A stretch of 64,000 bases of DNA from an uncultured bacterium (GTDB lineage Bacteria; Verrucomicrobiota; Lentisphaeria; Victivallales; Victivallaceae): assembly GCA_900551245.1 (NCBI GenBank), contig URVC01000019.1, positions 1-64,000 of the forward strand, written 5' to 3'. Positions 49,701 to 57,085 of the stretch are shown one piece after another; position 1 is the first letter of the stretch, and every line of letters starts with the position of its first letter. The notes beneath the pieces were generated by a model, which did not search any database, had not been told where the DNA came from, and saw nothing but the letters and a program-made list of their open reading frames with translations. A program made the position numbers and the translations under genes.

Positions 49701-52700
49701 TTTATCCAGATTGTCGAACGCGTTGAATCCGTAATAGAAGCCATCCGCGACCTGTTCGCCAATGTCAAGAGTGCTCCAGGCCGCATTGACCTTCAGCGTG
49801 CTCATGTCGACATTCGCCGCGAAGAGGTCGCCGTCGATGACGACTGTCTCATACGCGCTGTTGCTGAGCGTGACATTGCCGTAACCAGTGACTTCGCTCG
49901 TGCCGGTGTAATCGACCAGCTTGTAGACTCCGAACTCCGTCGCGTCACTCATATCAACCGTGATCGTGCCGTAATTGTTGTTCAGAACGGTCGCCGTAAT
50001 GATCTGCGAAGCGAGATCCATGGAGATCGTGCCGCTGTTTTCGAAGATGCCGTTAACGGAGTTGTTCGTCCCGCCGAGGTTGTAGACCGTCAGGGTCGAG
50101 CCGGCCAGCGAAAGCGTGCCCTGCTTGCCGATCACGAACCGCATGTAACCGGTTCCGTTCGCGCTCCGCTCTCCGACATTGATCTTCGCACCGTTCTTCC
50201 CGGTGAGAACACCCTCGAAGTCGTCCGAACCGACGAAGAGCTTGCTCGTAAGTTCGCCCTCGAAACCGGTCGCATTGAGCGTGCCGCCGTCCACCACCAC
50301 CGAAGCGGTGGTGTTGGCGCCTTCCGCCGCGGCGGCGTTGTACTTGTCATCGTCACGCACCGCCGTGCCGATGGTCACGATGCTGGAGTTGGCCGTGCCG
50401 GTGATGTTCACCAGACCGGCCTGCGCACCGTTGGTGTAGCCGGCATAGACCGTCATGACGCTGTTGAGCGTGCCGTTGACGTTCAGTGTTCCGACGATGT
50501 TGCTGGATTCCCTCACCGTCGTGAGCGTCGCACCCTTGGCCACGTTGACCGTGCCCGTCGCATTGATGTTCGCGTAGGTGAGTTCCACATTCGAATCTGC
50601 CATGACGTTGTAGGTGCTGCCGTTGGAGGCATACCAGGCGTAGGACTTGAACGTTTCCCCATCACCGGTCGCAACATTCACCGTGATGCCGTTCGACCCG
50701 TCGTTGTATTTGTGTGTGCCTGTTTCATCAACGCCGTAGATGTCTCTGCTCGACAGGCTGCCCCGCAGCGTGACTTCCGCTCCGGACGCGATCCGGAGAT
50801 CGTTCGAGGTGGAGTCCGCGCCGAAGGTCACAGCCGCACCGTTGACGATGTCGAGATCACCGGAAACTTTTGCCGTAATCGCGCTCGTGCCGGAAACGTT
50901 CAGCTTGCCGTCGGTGAGCGTGACGGCCGCGGCATTCAGCGTGGAGTTGCTGAGTTCCACGGTCGTGCCGACGATGCTGAGATCGGTTCCCGCCTGCAGC
51001 AGCGAATTGTCGGAGACCTCGAACGAGGTGATCTTACCGGCGTTGTCTTCGGTGCCGATGATCATGTTGTTGGTTGCGACAATCTTTGACGCCTTGATCT
51101 CGACATCCATCTTCTTGAGCAGAGAACCGGTACCGAACTCAATGCGTTCTTCCGCCTCGACATTCGCGCCGTTCCGGAAAGTGAAATAGGTCTTGTCGCC
51201 GTAAATTCCCTCCCATTCACCGGATCCCTTGCCGAAGTAGATCCAGCGGGCATCGATCTGATTGACCGACGTGTAATCCCCCGCCGTGCTCTGGCCGCCG
51301 TCGACGATTGCTCCGGAAGTCATGGTGATCAGCGCGTTGCCGGAACCATACTGATAGATCTGTGAGGTTCCGTCGATCTTGAAGAAGACGCCGCGGCCAT
51401 TGACTTGATTGTCTGCGTCGAAGACCGTCCCGTTGACCAGTTCCATGATCGTTCCGCGCTGGATGGTCTGGTCGGCGGAGGCGACGATGTTTCCTTCCTT
51501 GTCGAACGACACCGCCGCCTTGTTCCAGCTCACACCCTCCAGAGCCGCATTGCCGGTCAGCTCGATCCGGGCGTTGTCCAGCTTCAGATACGTGATGTAG
51601 TTCAGATCGTTGGACGAACTGGCGACGAGCGCGGTATTCCACGAACCGCTCGAAGTGAGATTGCCCGTCAGAACCAGATTCATTCCGTAGAGGTTCAGCG
51701 TGTCGGAGGTCGCATCGGTCATCTCGATCGTGATCGGCTCTTTGAACGTGTCGCCGAGCACATAGCTCCGATCAATCGACGAGACCGCCGTGTTCATGTC
51801 ACCGAACGCGTTGAATCCGAGGCGGTAGTTGGCTCCGTCATATTGAACCGCAGTGCCGTCGGGCAGGCTGGCCCAGTTGCTGTTGACCAGCAAGGTCGCA
51901 GTAGAGGTTTCTACCGGTTCGAATACGTACGCTCCTGTTGTTTCATCATAAACCGGAGTGGACACGGGATTCAGAACCGTAACCGGATCCACTTTCCCAT
52001 CTCCCGTCGTCGTGATCGTCGTACCTTCGGCAACCTCTATGAATGTTACATTTTCCAGCGTTCCGCCGGAAATAGTGTTTTCTCCGGCAAGAGAGATCCC
52101 TCCATTGGAAACGTTGGAGGTGATTTGGAAAACTTGATTGGCGTTACCGGCTCCATCCAACGTGACGCCGTTCAGATTCAGATCAATGGTGTTGGTGTTG
52201 TTCACACGGATTGCACCGGCATTGCCGCTTGAGTTCTCACCCTGACCAACGGTCAGCGTCGAGTTCGTGATGGTCACTTCCGGAGCGCTGGTGTTGAGTT
52301 CCAGCGCACTTCCGTTCCAGCTGTGACCGCCATTTCCGCCTTCAATTTCAGAATCGGTTACGACAATCTCCGTGCAACTGGTGGATTGATTGGTGTAAAT
52401 CCCTGCGCCACCAATACCGCGGGATGTTTCGCCGGAAAGATTCAACGCATCGCCGCCGGAAATCTTCGAAGCGTTTTCAATATTGAGCGTGCCGGAAAAG
52501 GTGTTCGTTACGTTAACGGCATCGGCGGCATTGTACCAATCGCTGGCCCCACCAGTGACAGTACTGCTGTTAATTGTAATCGCGGCAGAGCCGCCGAGTT
52601 TGATTGCTTCTCCGCCCTCGACATAGAGACCGCTTTTATTGGTACCGTCGTATTCGGCATCCGTCTTACCGGCACCCCCTGTAATAGTAGACTCTTCAAT

Positions 52701-53294
52701 TTGAATTGTACCGGCAGAATTACCATAAGCATAGATGGCACACGCCGCCTGATTGGTTCCTGATGTATAATTTTTATCATGAACCAGATTGCCTCCGGCA
52801 ACGGTTGAATTCTTGATATTCAAGGCGCCGGTTGACTGATAAACAATCGCATGAGTGGCCTGACTCCGGTTTGAGCTGTCGGCCGGGGTCAGAGTTACTC
52901 CGTCAAGCGTCAGAACGGAACTTCCGTTGACCTGAACAACCGAATAGCTGTTGCTGGTCGTGCTGCTGTATGCCGCAGTCATCTTTCCGTTCTGGAAGGT
53001 CACATCGGCCTCGCCGGAGAGCGAGACCGCGCCGTCGAGCGTGAAGCCGTTCAAATCGAATACCTGTGCCTGATTCAGAACCAGCTTGGAGGAAAGTGTT
53101 ACATCGTCAATCAGTGTAACGGTGCCACCTGCTCCTGCTGCTGCAATGGCATCAGCAAGACTCTTGTATCGGATGTTGTTGACAGAAGCAACATAACTGG
53201 CTTCATCTACGCTGATCGTTCCATTGCTGTTCGGTTTCAGCGTTGTGGATTCCTCCGTGTAGCCACCTTTCGCCTCATCATAAGTGATCGCCAT
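43734..53294 (-). CDS. Giant RTX adhesin exported by the type I system
   Basis: The 3186-residue product starts MAITYDEAKGGYTEES after a strong AAGGGGGT site and has no signal peptide. Residues about 30-1700 are beta-helix type repeats (runs of T, N, S, V and G, e.g. ITNSTLTVGQGENSSGN). They include a recurring module with N-x-AWS/NWA and (Y/L)GFNAF near 475, 1170 and 1600. Residues about 1800-2430 repeat GNVYGGG with SVTISGG. An Ig-like part lies near 2700 (TDNFGVTGYEFILDGQSLG). The last 160 residues carry calcium-binding RTX nonapeptides (GGDGNDILWGNAG; GDAGNDKIYGG; GGIGNDTMHGG) and a C-terminal secretion region. It is probably a surface or matrix adhesin. Confidence 0.9.
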   Translation of the reverse strand: MAITYDEAKGGYTEESTTLKPNSNGTISVDEASYVASVNNIRYKSLADAIAAAGAGGTVTLIDDVTLSSKLVLNQAQVFDLNGFTLDGAVSLSGEADVTFQNGKMTAAYSSTTSNSYSVVQVNGSSVLTLDGVTLTPADSSNRSQATHAIVYQSTGALNIKNSTVAGGNLVHDKNYTSGTNQAACAIYAYGNSAGTIQIEESTITGGAGKTDAEYDGTNKSGLYVEGGEAIKLGGSAAITINSSTVTGGASDWYNAADAVNVTNTFSGTLNIENASKISGGDALNLSGETSRGIGGAGIYTNQSTSCTEIVVTDSEIEGGNGGHSWNGSALELNTSAPEVTITNSTLTVGQGENSSGNAGAIRVNNTNTIDLNLNGVTLDGAGNANQVFQITSNVSNGGISLAGENTISGGTLENVTFIEVAEGTTITTTGDGKVDPVTVLNPVSTPVYDETTGAYVFEPVETSTATLLVNSNWASLPDGTAVQYDGANYRLGFNAFGDMNTAVSSIDRSYVLGDTFKEPITIEMTDATSDTLNLYGMNLVLTGNLTSSGSWNTALVASSSNDLNYITYLKLDNARIELTGNAALEGVSWNKAAVSFDKEGNIVASADQTIQRGTIMELVNGTVFDADNQVNGRGVFFKIDGTSQIYQYGSGNALITMTSGAIVDGGQSTAGDYTSVNQIDARWIYFGKGSGEWEGIYGDKTYFTFRNGANVEAEERIEFGTGSLLKKMDVEIKASKIVATNNMIIGTEDNAGKITSFEVSDNSLLQAGTDLSIVGTTVELSNSTLNAAAVTLTDGKLNVSGTSAITAKVSGDLDIVNGAAVTFGADSTSNDLRIASGAEVTLRGSLSSRDIYGVDETGTHKYNDGSNGITVNVATGDGETFKSYAWYASNGSTYNVMADSNVELTYANINATGTVNVAKGATLTTVRESSNIVGTLNVNGTLNSVMTVYAGYTNGAQAGLVNITGTANSSIVTIGTAVRDDDKYNAAAAEGANTTASVVVDGGTLNATGFEGELTSKLFVGSDDFEGVLTGKNGAKINVGERSANGTGYMRFVIGKQGTLSLAGSTLTVYNLGGTNNSVNGIFENSGTISMDLASQIITATVLNNNYGTITVDMSDATEFGVYKLVDYTGTSEVTGYGNVTLSNSAYETVVIDGDLFAANVDMSTLKVNAAWSTLDIGEQVADGFYYGFNAFDNLDKVYSTIAAGGVSQIELQSNVQLENGNPPISDMWFKFQDDVTIDSDVAGETRTITLSGHELLLTSMDQSRGNGGQQISITLGKDINILTDSAIWFGYCYDNADAYPQYAGNFATDITLNGSITMTSGQAHIFGHGSTMTITETGSLTVAGSDIQTRGSHLIVNGSGKEMAQAQVQLNHENIEGDSPLDITGDDFVDSSAAASWTLNNTFVNINTFLGINTATDSRASGIDAALKMNNSRLTVGQNLTMADAATVQLDNQSELSIGGNIELGFGQTIDKGASITVNNSSQLVAANLSIDARTSVNIGKNSEATITGGITNNGTIDMDYSSTLAFGSINKSGTITIDTEGFSSGIYKLLDYTGTGTGTYTKDQYEALLGIHLNDSYTVVNNDLYLTNLDGSEVRYVNSAWSPCDPFEEVTFVDGTRAYYGQNAFDTVANALSDTSYDKTIRLNVTGEVGAITVVGTDVTEINASAKDQIDPETGTVAVDAIVVNLVDINNTNAGWQVYYPLVSGSNAQVYGDITTNFLSTTFTWGEKTADPNFIGGAYAGSTATVYGNTTVNLGAVDAADDTLQLDTSFLMGAGAGTVNGNSSVNINSGTIQANAIVGGGAWRGQVKGDSSVTISGGQITVNSTEDSPGRAIIGGSYGNVSYDPDAPGDPAATAGKSSVTITGDAVVSGKVVGGSDISAVTNSSVTISGQAQVAGNVYGGGNRGGEVKETATVKLVDTATVDGNVYGGGFGTETAKSTVQGSTRVEVSGGTVTGNVYGGGENSSVGNTSVVVDGADVEAGIYGGSLNGDAGDTTVTISNFTRLQPVPGTQSDKIQIVGGGMAEAGKSSTTASTNVTVTDSKIYGDVVAGSSATGTGATAISGKSVVNVSNLEINGYSEGSNIWTGRVFGAGRAQYGGSVVTESTDVTIENMNGYTYDSEGNIIDGSNKGARVYGAGQAYASMSRVEVGETKLRISGDATNISEIYGGGIVSGTEVQEKAAFQIVGKTDVEITGGTVTDVIAGGNNTNWFGRTVIGVDAGDGTYQAAEGEYGIRLVIGGSTKVNEGALVTGGSYVDFAYEYQHIVDGVDTYGRTAEIYGNTYMELTGDSVISTDVFGGSFAYYEQVDFSADVSKLSAPSATQYGDVTVVVSGNTAIAGSVYGGGAVLTNTDQVKTTSVTNGDVSVLISGGAVGGNVYAGGYYADVNGNASVTLSGGTVGGDIYGGSEGSGTVAGSSTLNVGATDAARYTTTLNNVYDFDVANITNAAVTVEGVFSATQISIADSTLTLNSGFDAATTTVSIEVGAYNAENAALVLGSAVGTAPAISISAGSNALTEARYLVATGFDDTTAFSLDESLAGEYILRAVDGNIYLYNADAPYFTTELSVTQAEGASVDGYYSFTANFEAAGLLTGYTLKLYDSATATTPVDEVTLDADVIGQEFTLENTTQSFWISVTANGENGLSTDSPTSGRLEVAVQDHDSPVILSVTSDAKSDSVTLACEATDNFGVTGYEFILDGQSLGVQTGSEIALDLSTLTAGTHSYTVNVYDAAGNLATSAEQSFDFTPAPVPTEPANFLYSSQVRMDNGETVSVYAIYSDAAAALEYRIGDSGEWLTYDATTGVNVSSSTTVYFREQGITDPVETEVDVTVVPADVELNAEVILLARTTDTTYEVIYNFADGGSKAVELSGNSVEHYALPENTTVTIVEKDASGEVVNTIVEETPAASTTAEIPDKVVAVDDGHDNLFFAMPVGTWDGSFSAQHLGDGTWGGTLEIVSLTGKNRFSTVFTGSDDATTLFLTDDANGDAFFLDDVYTANGSDARIRKMSEIQAGAGDDIVDLTSTRFAYEEHASKQLTVRGGDGNDILWGNAGHNIMFGDAGNDKIYGGSDDDVLVGGIGNDTMHGGGGDDIFCYSNSFNWGSDTITQLAGGTVTLYLDGIDRNDCSISGSTLTWNDGTHTGSITLNGVSWDSVKFYCAANGDGDLTKQSDYEELKNKGAFAAISSH

Positions 53295-53350
53295 ACTTTT
53301 ACCCCCTTAAGATTTTATAAGATTCTTAATCCTTAAATTACAATCCCCGT

Positions 53351-53406
53351 AAAAAAAACAAGAAGACCCAGGGCACGCAAATTGCGCGCCTCTGCTGTCT
53401 TCTTGT
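53351..53406 (-). terminator. Terminator/attenuator before the adhesin gene
   Basis: On the minus strand ACAAGAAGAC (53406-53397) pairs with GTCTTCTTGT (53367-53358), followed by T7. It lies 40 bp after the upstream small gene and 57 bp before the adhesin start, so transcripts from the 54.4 kb promoter must read through it to express the adhesin, unless a promoter is hidden in between. Confidence 0.75.
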
Positions 53407-53446
53407 CTCTCTCTTCGGTGCAATACACTTATCAAAAAATCTCGCC

Positions 53447-53809
53447 TCATAGCCGGAGCCCCCCTCTCTGCCGGCAAATCTCCCGGCGGTTGAAGCGGAG
53501 TGCGGCCGCCGTATTCCGGAACGCTGTCCCGATTTTCCGGCCGACCCGCCGGATCAGCCCGAAAACGGTGATGCGGAAGTTCTCCGGCAACACCGTTTCG
53601 GCCAGGGTGCACAGGGAGGATACCGCCTCCTTTACCGTGCAGAAAAAGTGCGGCTCCATTTTCTCCGGGGCCGTGCACACGTAAGTCGACGCTCCACCGC
53701 AGTCAGACGCCACACGCCAGCACGAGCACTCCTGGAACGCATTCCCGCATACGACGAAATGCATCCCGAAGCACTCCCCTGCAATGTCGGCAAACTGCAA
53801 CTGTTTCAC
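53447..53809 (-). CDS. Cysteine-rich hypothetical protein upstream of the adhesin
   Basis: I start this gene at a GTG at 53809 because GGGGGAG sits at good spacing before it; a longer in-frame start would overlap the upstream gene. The 120-residue product begins VKQLQFADIAGECFGMHFVV, contains seven cysteines in its first 65 residues (including CSCWRVASDCGG), and ends in a basic helix (FRNTAAALRFNRREICRQRG). Family not recognised. It is 31 bp after the preceding small gene and probably serves the adhesin locus. Confidence 0.5.
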   Translation of the reverse strand: MKQLQFADIAGECFGMHFVVCGNAFQECSCWRVASDCGGASTYVCTAPEKMEPHFFCTVKEAVSSLCTLAETVLPENFRITVFGLIRRVGRKIGTAFRNTAAALRFNRREICRQRGGLRL

Positions 53810-53840
53810 GCCCGCGTCTCCCCCGGGTTCGACAATGGAA

Positions 53841-54095
53841 CTATTTCTCTTTCGCCGCCGCCTTTTCGTTCTTCTGAAGCACACCCGCTTCGAGCAGCTT
53901 GTCGATCAGCTGCTGCATCGAATTGAAGGCGTTCAGGAACCCCTGCGGCGGCATGATGATCCGCACATTGCTCTGCGGCACCGGCGCTTTCCCTTCCGCA
54001 TCGGGCTGCAGGGTTACGAAGTCGAAGCGGACCATGCCGCCCGCAAAATGAATCTGCCCGATTCCGTCCGCAAAGATCTCTTTCTTCTCGCTCAT
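53841..54095 (-). CDS. Small hypothetical protein, first gene of the adhesin locus
   Basis: The 84-residue product starts MSEKKEIFADGIGQIHFAGG and has a compact beta-strand front (MVRFDFVTLQPD), then RIIMPPQGFLNAFNSMQQLI and a helical, lysine-rich end (DKLLEAGVLQKNEKAA). A GGGAAGG site precedes the ATG. There is no signal peptide. Similar small proteins accompany large type I-secreted adhesins in other bacteria, by memory only; a chaperone-like or regulatory role is a guess. A 10-G tract lies 36-45 bases upstream of the start. Confidence 0.6.
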   Translation of the reverse strand: MSEKKEIFADGIGQIHFAGGMVRFDFVTLQPDAEGKAPVPQSNVRIIMPPQGFLNAFNSMQQLIDKLLEAGVLQKNEKAAAKEK

Positions 54096-54130
54096 GCCGT
54101 GTCCTTCCCGTTGTCAATGATGGAACTCTT

Positions 54131-54140
54131 CCCCCCCCCC
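54131..54140 (-). repeat. G10 tract in the adhesin-locus leader
   Basis: Ten consecutive G on the minus strand lie between the promoter at 54.4 kb and the first start codon. Homopolymers of this length slip readily and can make expression phase-variable. A shorter G7 tract is at about 54312-54318. Confidence 0.65.
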
Positions 54141-54399
54141 GAACGCCGGACGACAAATGCCGCAACGCGCCGGAGCACTTCTCAATTTTACGGGAACAAA
54201 TTTCAAGGAGTTGTTTGCACGAGAGCGCCGGAACGGTAAACCCCGACGGAATCCCGCCTGCCGCGGATGCTTTGCTGACAAAACAGCCGCCATGCAGAAA
54301 AATCACATTTCCCCCCCGGCTCTCCAAGCCGTGCAAATTCCCTCATTGTCCCCGAAGGCGACAGCAGATAAGTGCTGCTTCCCCTTTTCTCTCTAATAT

Positions 54400-54428
54400 A
54401 TTATACTGCATTGGACTTTAAAATGCAA
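54400..54428 (-). promoter_or_regulatory. Promoter of the adhesin/type I secretion locus
   Basis: Minus strand: TTGCAT (54428-54423), 17-bp spacer, TATAAT (54405-54400). It gives a leader of about 300 nt before the first gene. The leader holds a CAGCA/TGCTG hairpin near its start and the G10 tract; no known riboswitch is recognised, and no other gene is seen between 54096 and 54495. Confidence 0.72.
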
Positions 54429-54495
54429 CCCGGGTTTGTAATTTTTTTTTCATATTTTTGAAAATGGTTTCTCTTTTCGAAATATATCGGCAAAT

Positions 54496-54528
54496 ACAAA
54501 AAAATCCGACGGGAGAATCTCGTCGGAT
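54496..54528 (-). terminator. Terminator after the CYTH gene
   Basis: On the minus strand ATCCGACG (54528-54521) pairs with CGTCGGAT (54511-54504), followed by T7. It closes the recR-to-CYTH gene run. Confidence 0.88.
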
Positions 54529-54619
54529 CGGATGGAAAAATCGGATGTCATTCCGGGAGACGTTTCCCGGTTCGGCAAGGTGCGGAACCCGGCGTGCCCC
54601 CCGGTTGCAAAATGTCGCC

Positions 54620-55099
54620 TCAGCGGCGGAGACGCCAGGGGCGGCGACTGAGCGCACCGTTGGTGTAGGCCGGATTCCCGCTCACCTCTTCGCCCAGCCA
54701 TTCCGGATGCGGGCAGGGGGCGTCCGCGGTCGGGAGCTCGATCTCCGCGGTGAACAATCCCTCGTTGAGTCCGAAGTACTCGTCCACCTCCCAAAAGAGC
54801 CCGTTCCCGGCCGGGAAGGTGTAGCGGCACTTCTCCACCACCCGGGTGCCGCAGAACTCCCGCAGCATCGCCTCGGCGTCCGCAACCGGAATCTCATATT
54901 CAAATTCACTCCGGGCAAGACCGTCCGGCTCCCCCTTGATGGTGAGAAACGCCTGCTTCCCGGCGATCCGGACCCGGACTGTCGGCGATTCGCCCGGAAC
55001 TCCGGCGAAATATCCCTGCTTCATCGTCACGCCTTCGCCCGCTCCGGCGCGCCAGGCGTCGGAACGGAGCAGGAATTTCCGTTCGATTTCGACGCCCAT
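54620..55099 (-). CDS. CYTH domain protein (triphosphate tunnel enzyme family)
   Basis: The 159-residue product has the CYTH signature VEIERKFLL at the N-terminus, then VRVRIAGKQAFLTIKG and SEFEYEIPVADAEAML, and further strands with alternating charged residues (VEKCRYTFP; EVDEYFG; TAEIELP) that line the tunnel. The family binds or hydrolyses tripolyphosphate or related triphosphates with Mg. The gene touches galM (one base apart) and is last in the run that starts at the YbaB gene. Confidence 0.9.
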   Translation of the reverse strand: MGVEIERKFLLRSDAWRAGAGEGVTMKQGYFAGVPGESPTVRVRIAGKQAFLTIKGEPDGLARSEFEYEIPVADAEAMLREFCGTRVVEKCRYTFPAGNGLFWEVDEYFGLNEGLFTAEIELPTADAPCPHPEWLGEEVSGNPAYTNGALSRRPWRLRR

Positions 55100-56134
55100 T
55101 CAGCGCTCGACTCCGAAACGGTAGACGGTCTTCTGGTGGTAAACCTGGCCCGGTTCCAGCCGGATGCTCGGGAACTCCGGATGATTGACCGCATCCGGCC
55201 ACGCCTGCGCCTCCAGGCAGAAGGCGCTGAACTGCGGATAGTGGTTCCCGCTCTTGCCGCGGATACTGCCGTCGAGGAAGAAGCCCATGTAGAACTGAAT
55301 TCCCGGCGCGGTGGTCGAGACATTCATCGTGATGCCGGTGCGTTCCGAAGCGGCGGTCGCGATATTCTCCTTGAACTCTCCGTCGCGGTCGGCGAGCACG
55401 AAGTTGTCGTCGAAGCAGTTCGGCAGTGCTTGGTGAATGTCCTCGAAACGGACGGGCTGCCGCAGGTCGTAGACGGTGCCCGCCACCTCCGGATTGCGTC
55501 CGGTCGGCTGGAGCAGCGCATTCACTTCGGTGTGGCGGTCCGCCGCAATCCGGATCGTGTGCCCGTCACAGCTGCCGGAATCCTCGCCGTTGAGGTTGAA
55601 ATAGGCGTGGTTGGTCATGCTCACGACGGTGGTTTTGTCGGTTTCCGCACGGTAGTCGATCGAGAGCGAATTATCCTCGCCCACATGGTAGGTCACTTTG
55701 ACTTCCACTTTGCCGGGGAAGCCCGCGTCGCCGTCCGGACTGGTCAGCGCAAGTTCCAGTGTAGCGTCGTCGATCACCGTCGCCCGCCACTGGCGGCGGC
55801 CGTAGCTCTGCCCGCCATGCAACGTGTTGGGGCGGTCGGTGTCGTTGCACTCGAGCTGATAGCATTTTCCGTCCAGCTCGAATTTCCCGCCGGAAATCCG
55901 GTTGGCCACCCGGCCGATCAGGGCTCCGAAAAAGGGATCGTTTTCCACATACTCCGACGGTTCGGCAAAACCGAGCACCACATCGGTCAGCTTCCCGTCA
56001 CGGTCGGGGGTGAGCAACCGCACGATCGCGCCGCCCCAGTCGGTGATGTCCGCCCCGAATCCGGAGCGGTTGCGCAGCGAATAGAGATGTGCGGCGGTTC
56101 CGTCCGGCAGATTGAAAAATGTTCTGGATTCCAT
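55100..56134 (-). CDS. galM: Aldose 1-epimerase (mutarotase)
   Basis: The 344-residue product shows the GalM pattern: ITDWGGAIVRLLTPDRDG, DPFFGALIGRVANRISGGKF, NTLHGGQSYGRRQW with the active-site His, TNHAYFNLNG with the catalytic His, and SAFCLEAQAWPDAVNHPEFP with the catalytic Glu. It interconverts sugar anomers in the cytoplasm. Length is standard. It follows the RNase HIII gene by three bases. Confidence 0.95.
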   Translation of the reverse strand: MESRTFFNLPDGTAAHLYSLRNRSGFGADITDWGGAIVRLLTPDRDGKLTDVVLGFAEPSEYVENDPFFGALIGRVANRISGGKFELDGKCYQLECNDTDRPNTLHGGQSYGRRQWRATVIDDATLELALTSPDGDAGFPGKVEVKVTYHVGEDNSLSIDYRAETDKTTVVSMTNHAYFNLNGEDSGSCDGHTIRIAADRHTEVNALLQPTGRNPEVAGTVYDLRQPVRFEDIHQALPNCFDDNFVLADRDGEFKENIATAASERTGITMNVSTTAPGIQFYMGFFLDGSIRGKSGNHYPQFSAFCLEAQAWPDAVNHPEFPSIRLEPGQVYHQKTVYRFGVER

Positions 56135-56137
56135 GAT

Positions 56138-57085
56138 TTACTCCTCTCCGACCGGCATCCCGGTCAACTCATTGCAGGTTTTGAAATGCGTTTTCGCACA
56201 GCGCTGGAAAATTTCCGCTCCATGCGTTTCCAACAGTTTTTTCCCGACGGCCCGCACGTCGGCTCCGCAACCCCGGGGCAGGGGGATCCCGACTTCGGCG
56301 GAGAGTTTCTCCATCCCCTTCAGGAACTGTTCCCGCGCGAGAATGCTCGCCGCCGCGACCGCAACATCCGATTCCGCCTTGGTCCGCTGGTCCAGCTGGA
56401 TGGAGCGCCCGCGGGTGAGGAGCGCCCGCTGAATCAGACGTTCATCGCCGAACTTATCCGAAAGCATCCGGGGGCAGGTCGGAACTTTTTCCAGCAGATT
56501 TTCAATCGTCCGCGCATGGCCCCAGGCGAGCAGCCGGTTCAGATTGCCGATCTCGCGGTAAAGGCGGTTGTAGGTGGCCGGGTAGAGCATCACCACTGCC
56601 CAGCGCCCGGCGGTGATGGCGCGGATTTTCCCCGCCAGATCCATGATCTTTTTCGAACTGTGAATCAGTTTGGAGTCGCAGCAGCCGATTTTCCGCAGTT
56701 CCGGACCGGTTTCCGCGTCGGCGTAGACGCCCGCGATGACCAGCGGACCGAAGAAATCCCCTTTGCCGCTCTCGTCGATGCCGCCGTGCGGATCGACCGG
56801 CTCTTCCGCCGCCTCTCCCCCTTCAAGCCCGAAGGTGAAGGTGTGCAGAATTTCCGGCTCCAGAAGGAAACTTACGAAGTCGGCTGTCCCGCCGCCTTGC
56901 ACCACCAGCTTGCCGGAGGTGTAGGCCGCCACCGATACCTTTCCCTGCCGGTTCACCGCCTTCCAGCGGGCGTAGGCGAGGGGGGAGAACTCCCAGTTGC
57001 CGCGGCTCTGCAGCAGCGCCTCCAGCGCTTCGGCCTGCTCCGCCGTAACGGCGGTGACGTAACTGGTCGGTCGGTCATTCGCCAT
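56138..57085 (-). CDS. rnhC: Ribonuclease HIII
   Basis: The 315-residue product has an N-terminal TBP-like substrate-binding domain (about 1-90, with ALLQSRGNWEFSPLAYARWK) and then an RNase HII/HIII domain with HGGIDESGKGDFFGPLVIAG (catalytic Asp and Glu near residue 98), the KKIMDLAGKIRAI motif, AESDVAVAAASILAREQFLK and PLPRGCGADVRAVG. It removes RNA from RNA-DNA hybrids. It overlaps recR by 11 bases, which suggests coupled expression of two nucleic-acid maintenance proteins. Confidence 0.94.
   Translation of the reverse strand: MANDRPTSYVTAVTAEQAEALEALLQSRGNWEFSPLAYARWKAVNRQGKVSVAAYTSGKLVVQGGGTADFVSFLLEPEILHTFTFGLEGGEAAEEPVDPHGGIDESGKGDFFGPLVIAGVYADAETGPELRKIGCCDSKLIHSSKKIMDLAGKIRAITAGRWAVVMLYPATYNRLYREIGNLNRLLAWGHARTIENLLEKVPTCPRMLSDKFGDERLIQRALLTRGRSIQLDQRTKAESDVAVAAASILAREQFLKGMEKLSAEVGIPLPRGCGADVRAVGKKLLETHGAEIFQRCAKTHFKTCNELTGMPVGEE

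Noticed and set aside
54096..54336. Coding gene upstream of the first adhesin-locus gene
   Set aside because: The open frames across the G10 tract have no ribosome binding site and unlikely composition; this stretch is better read as a leader.
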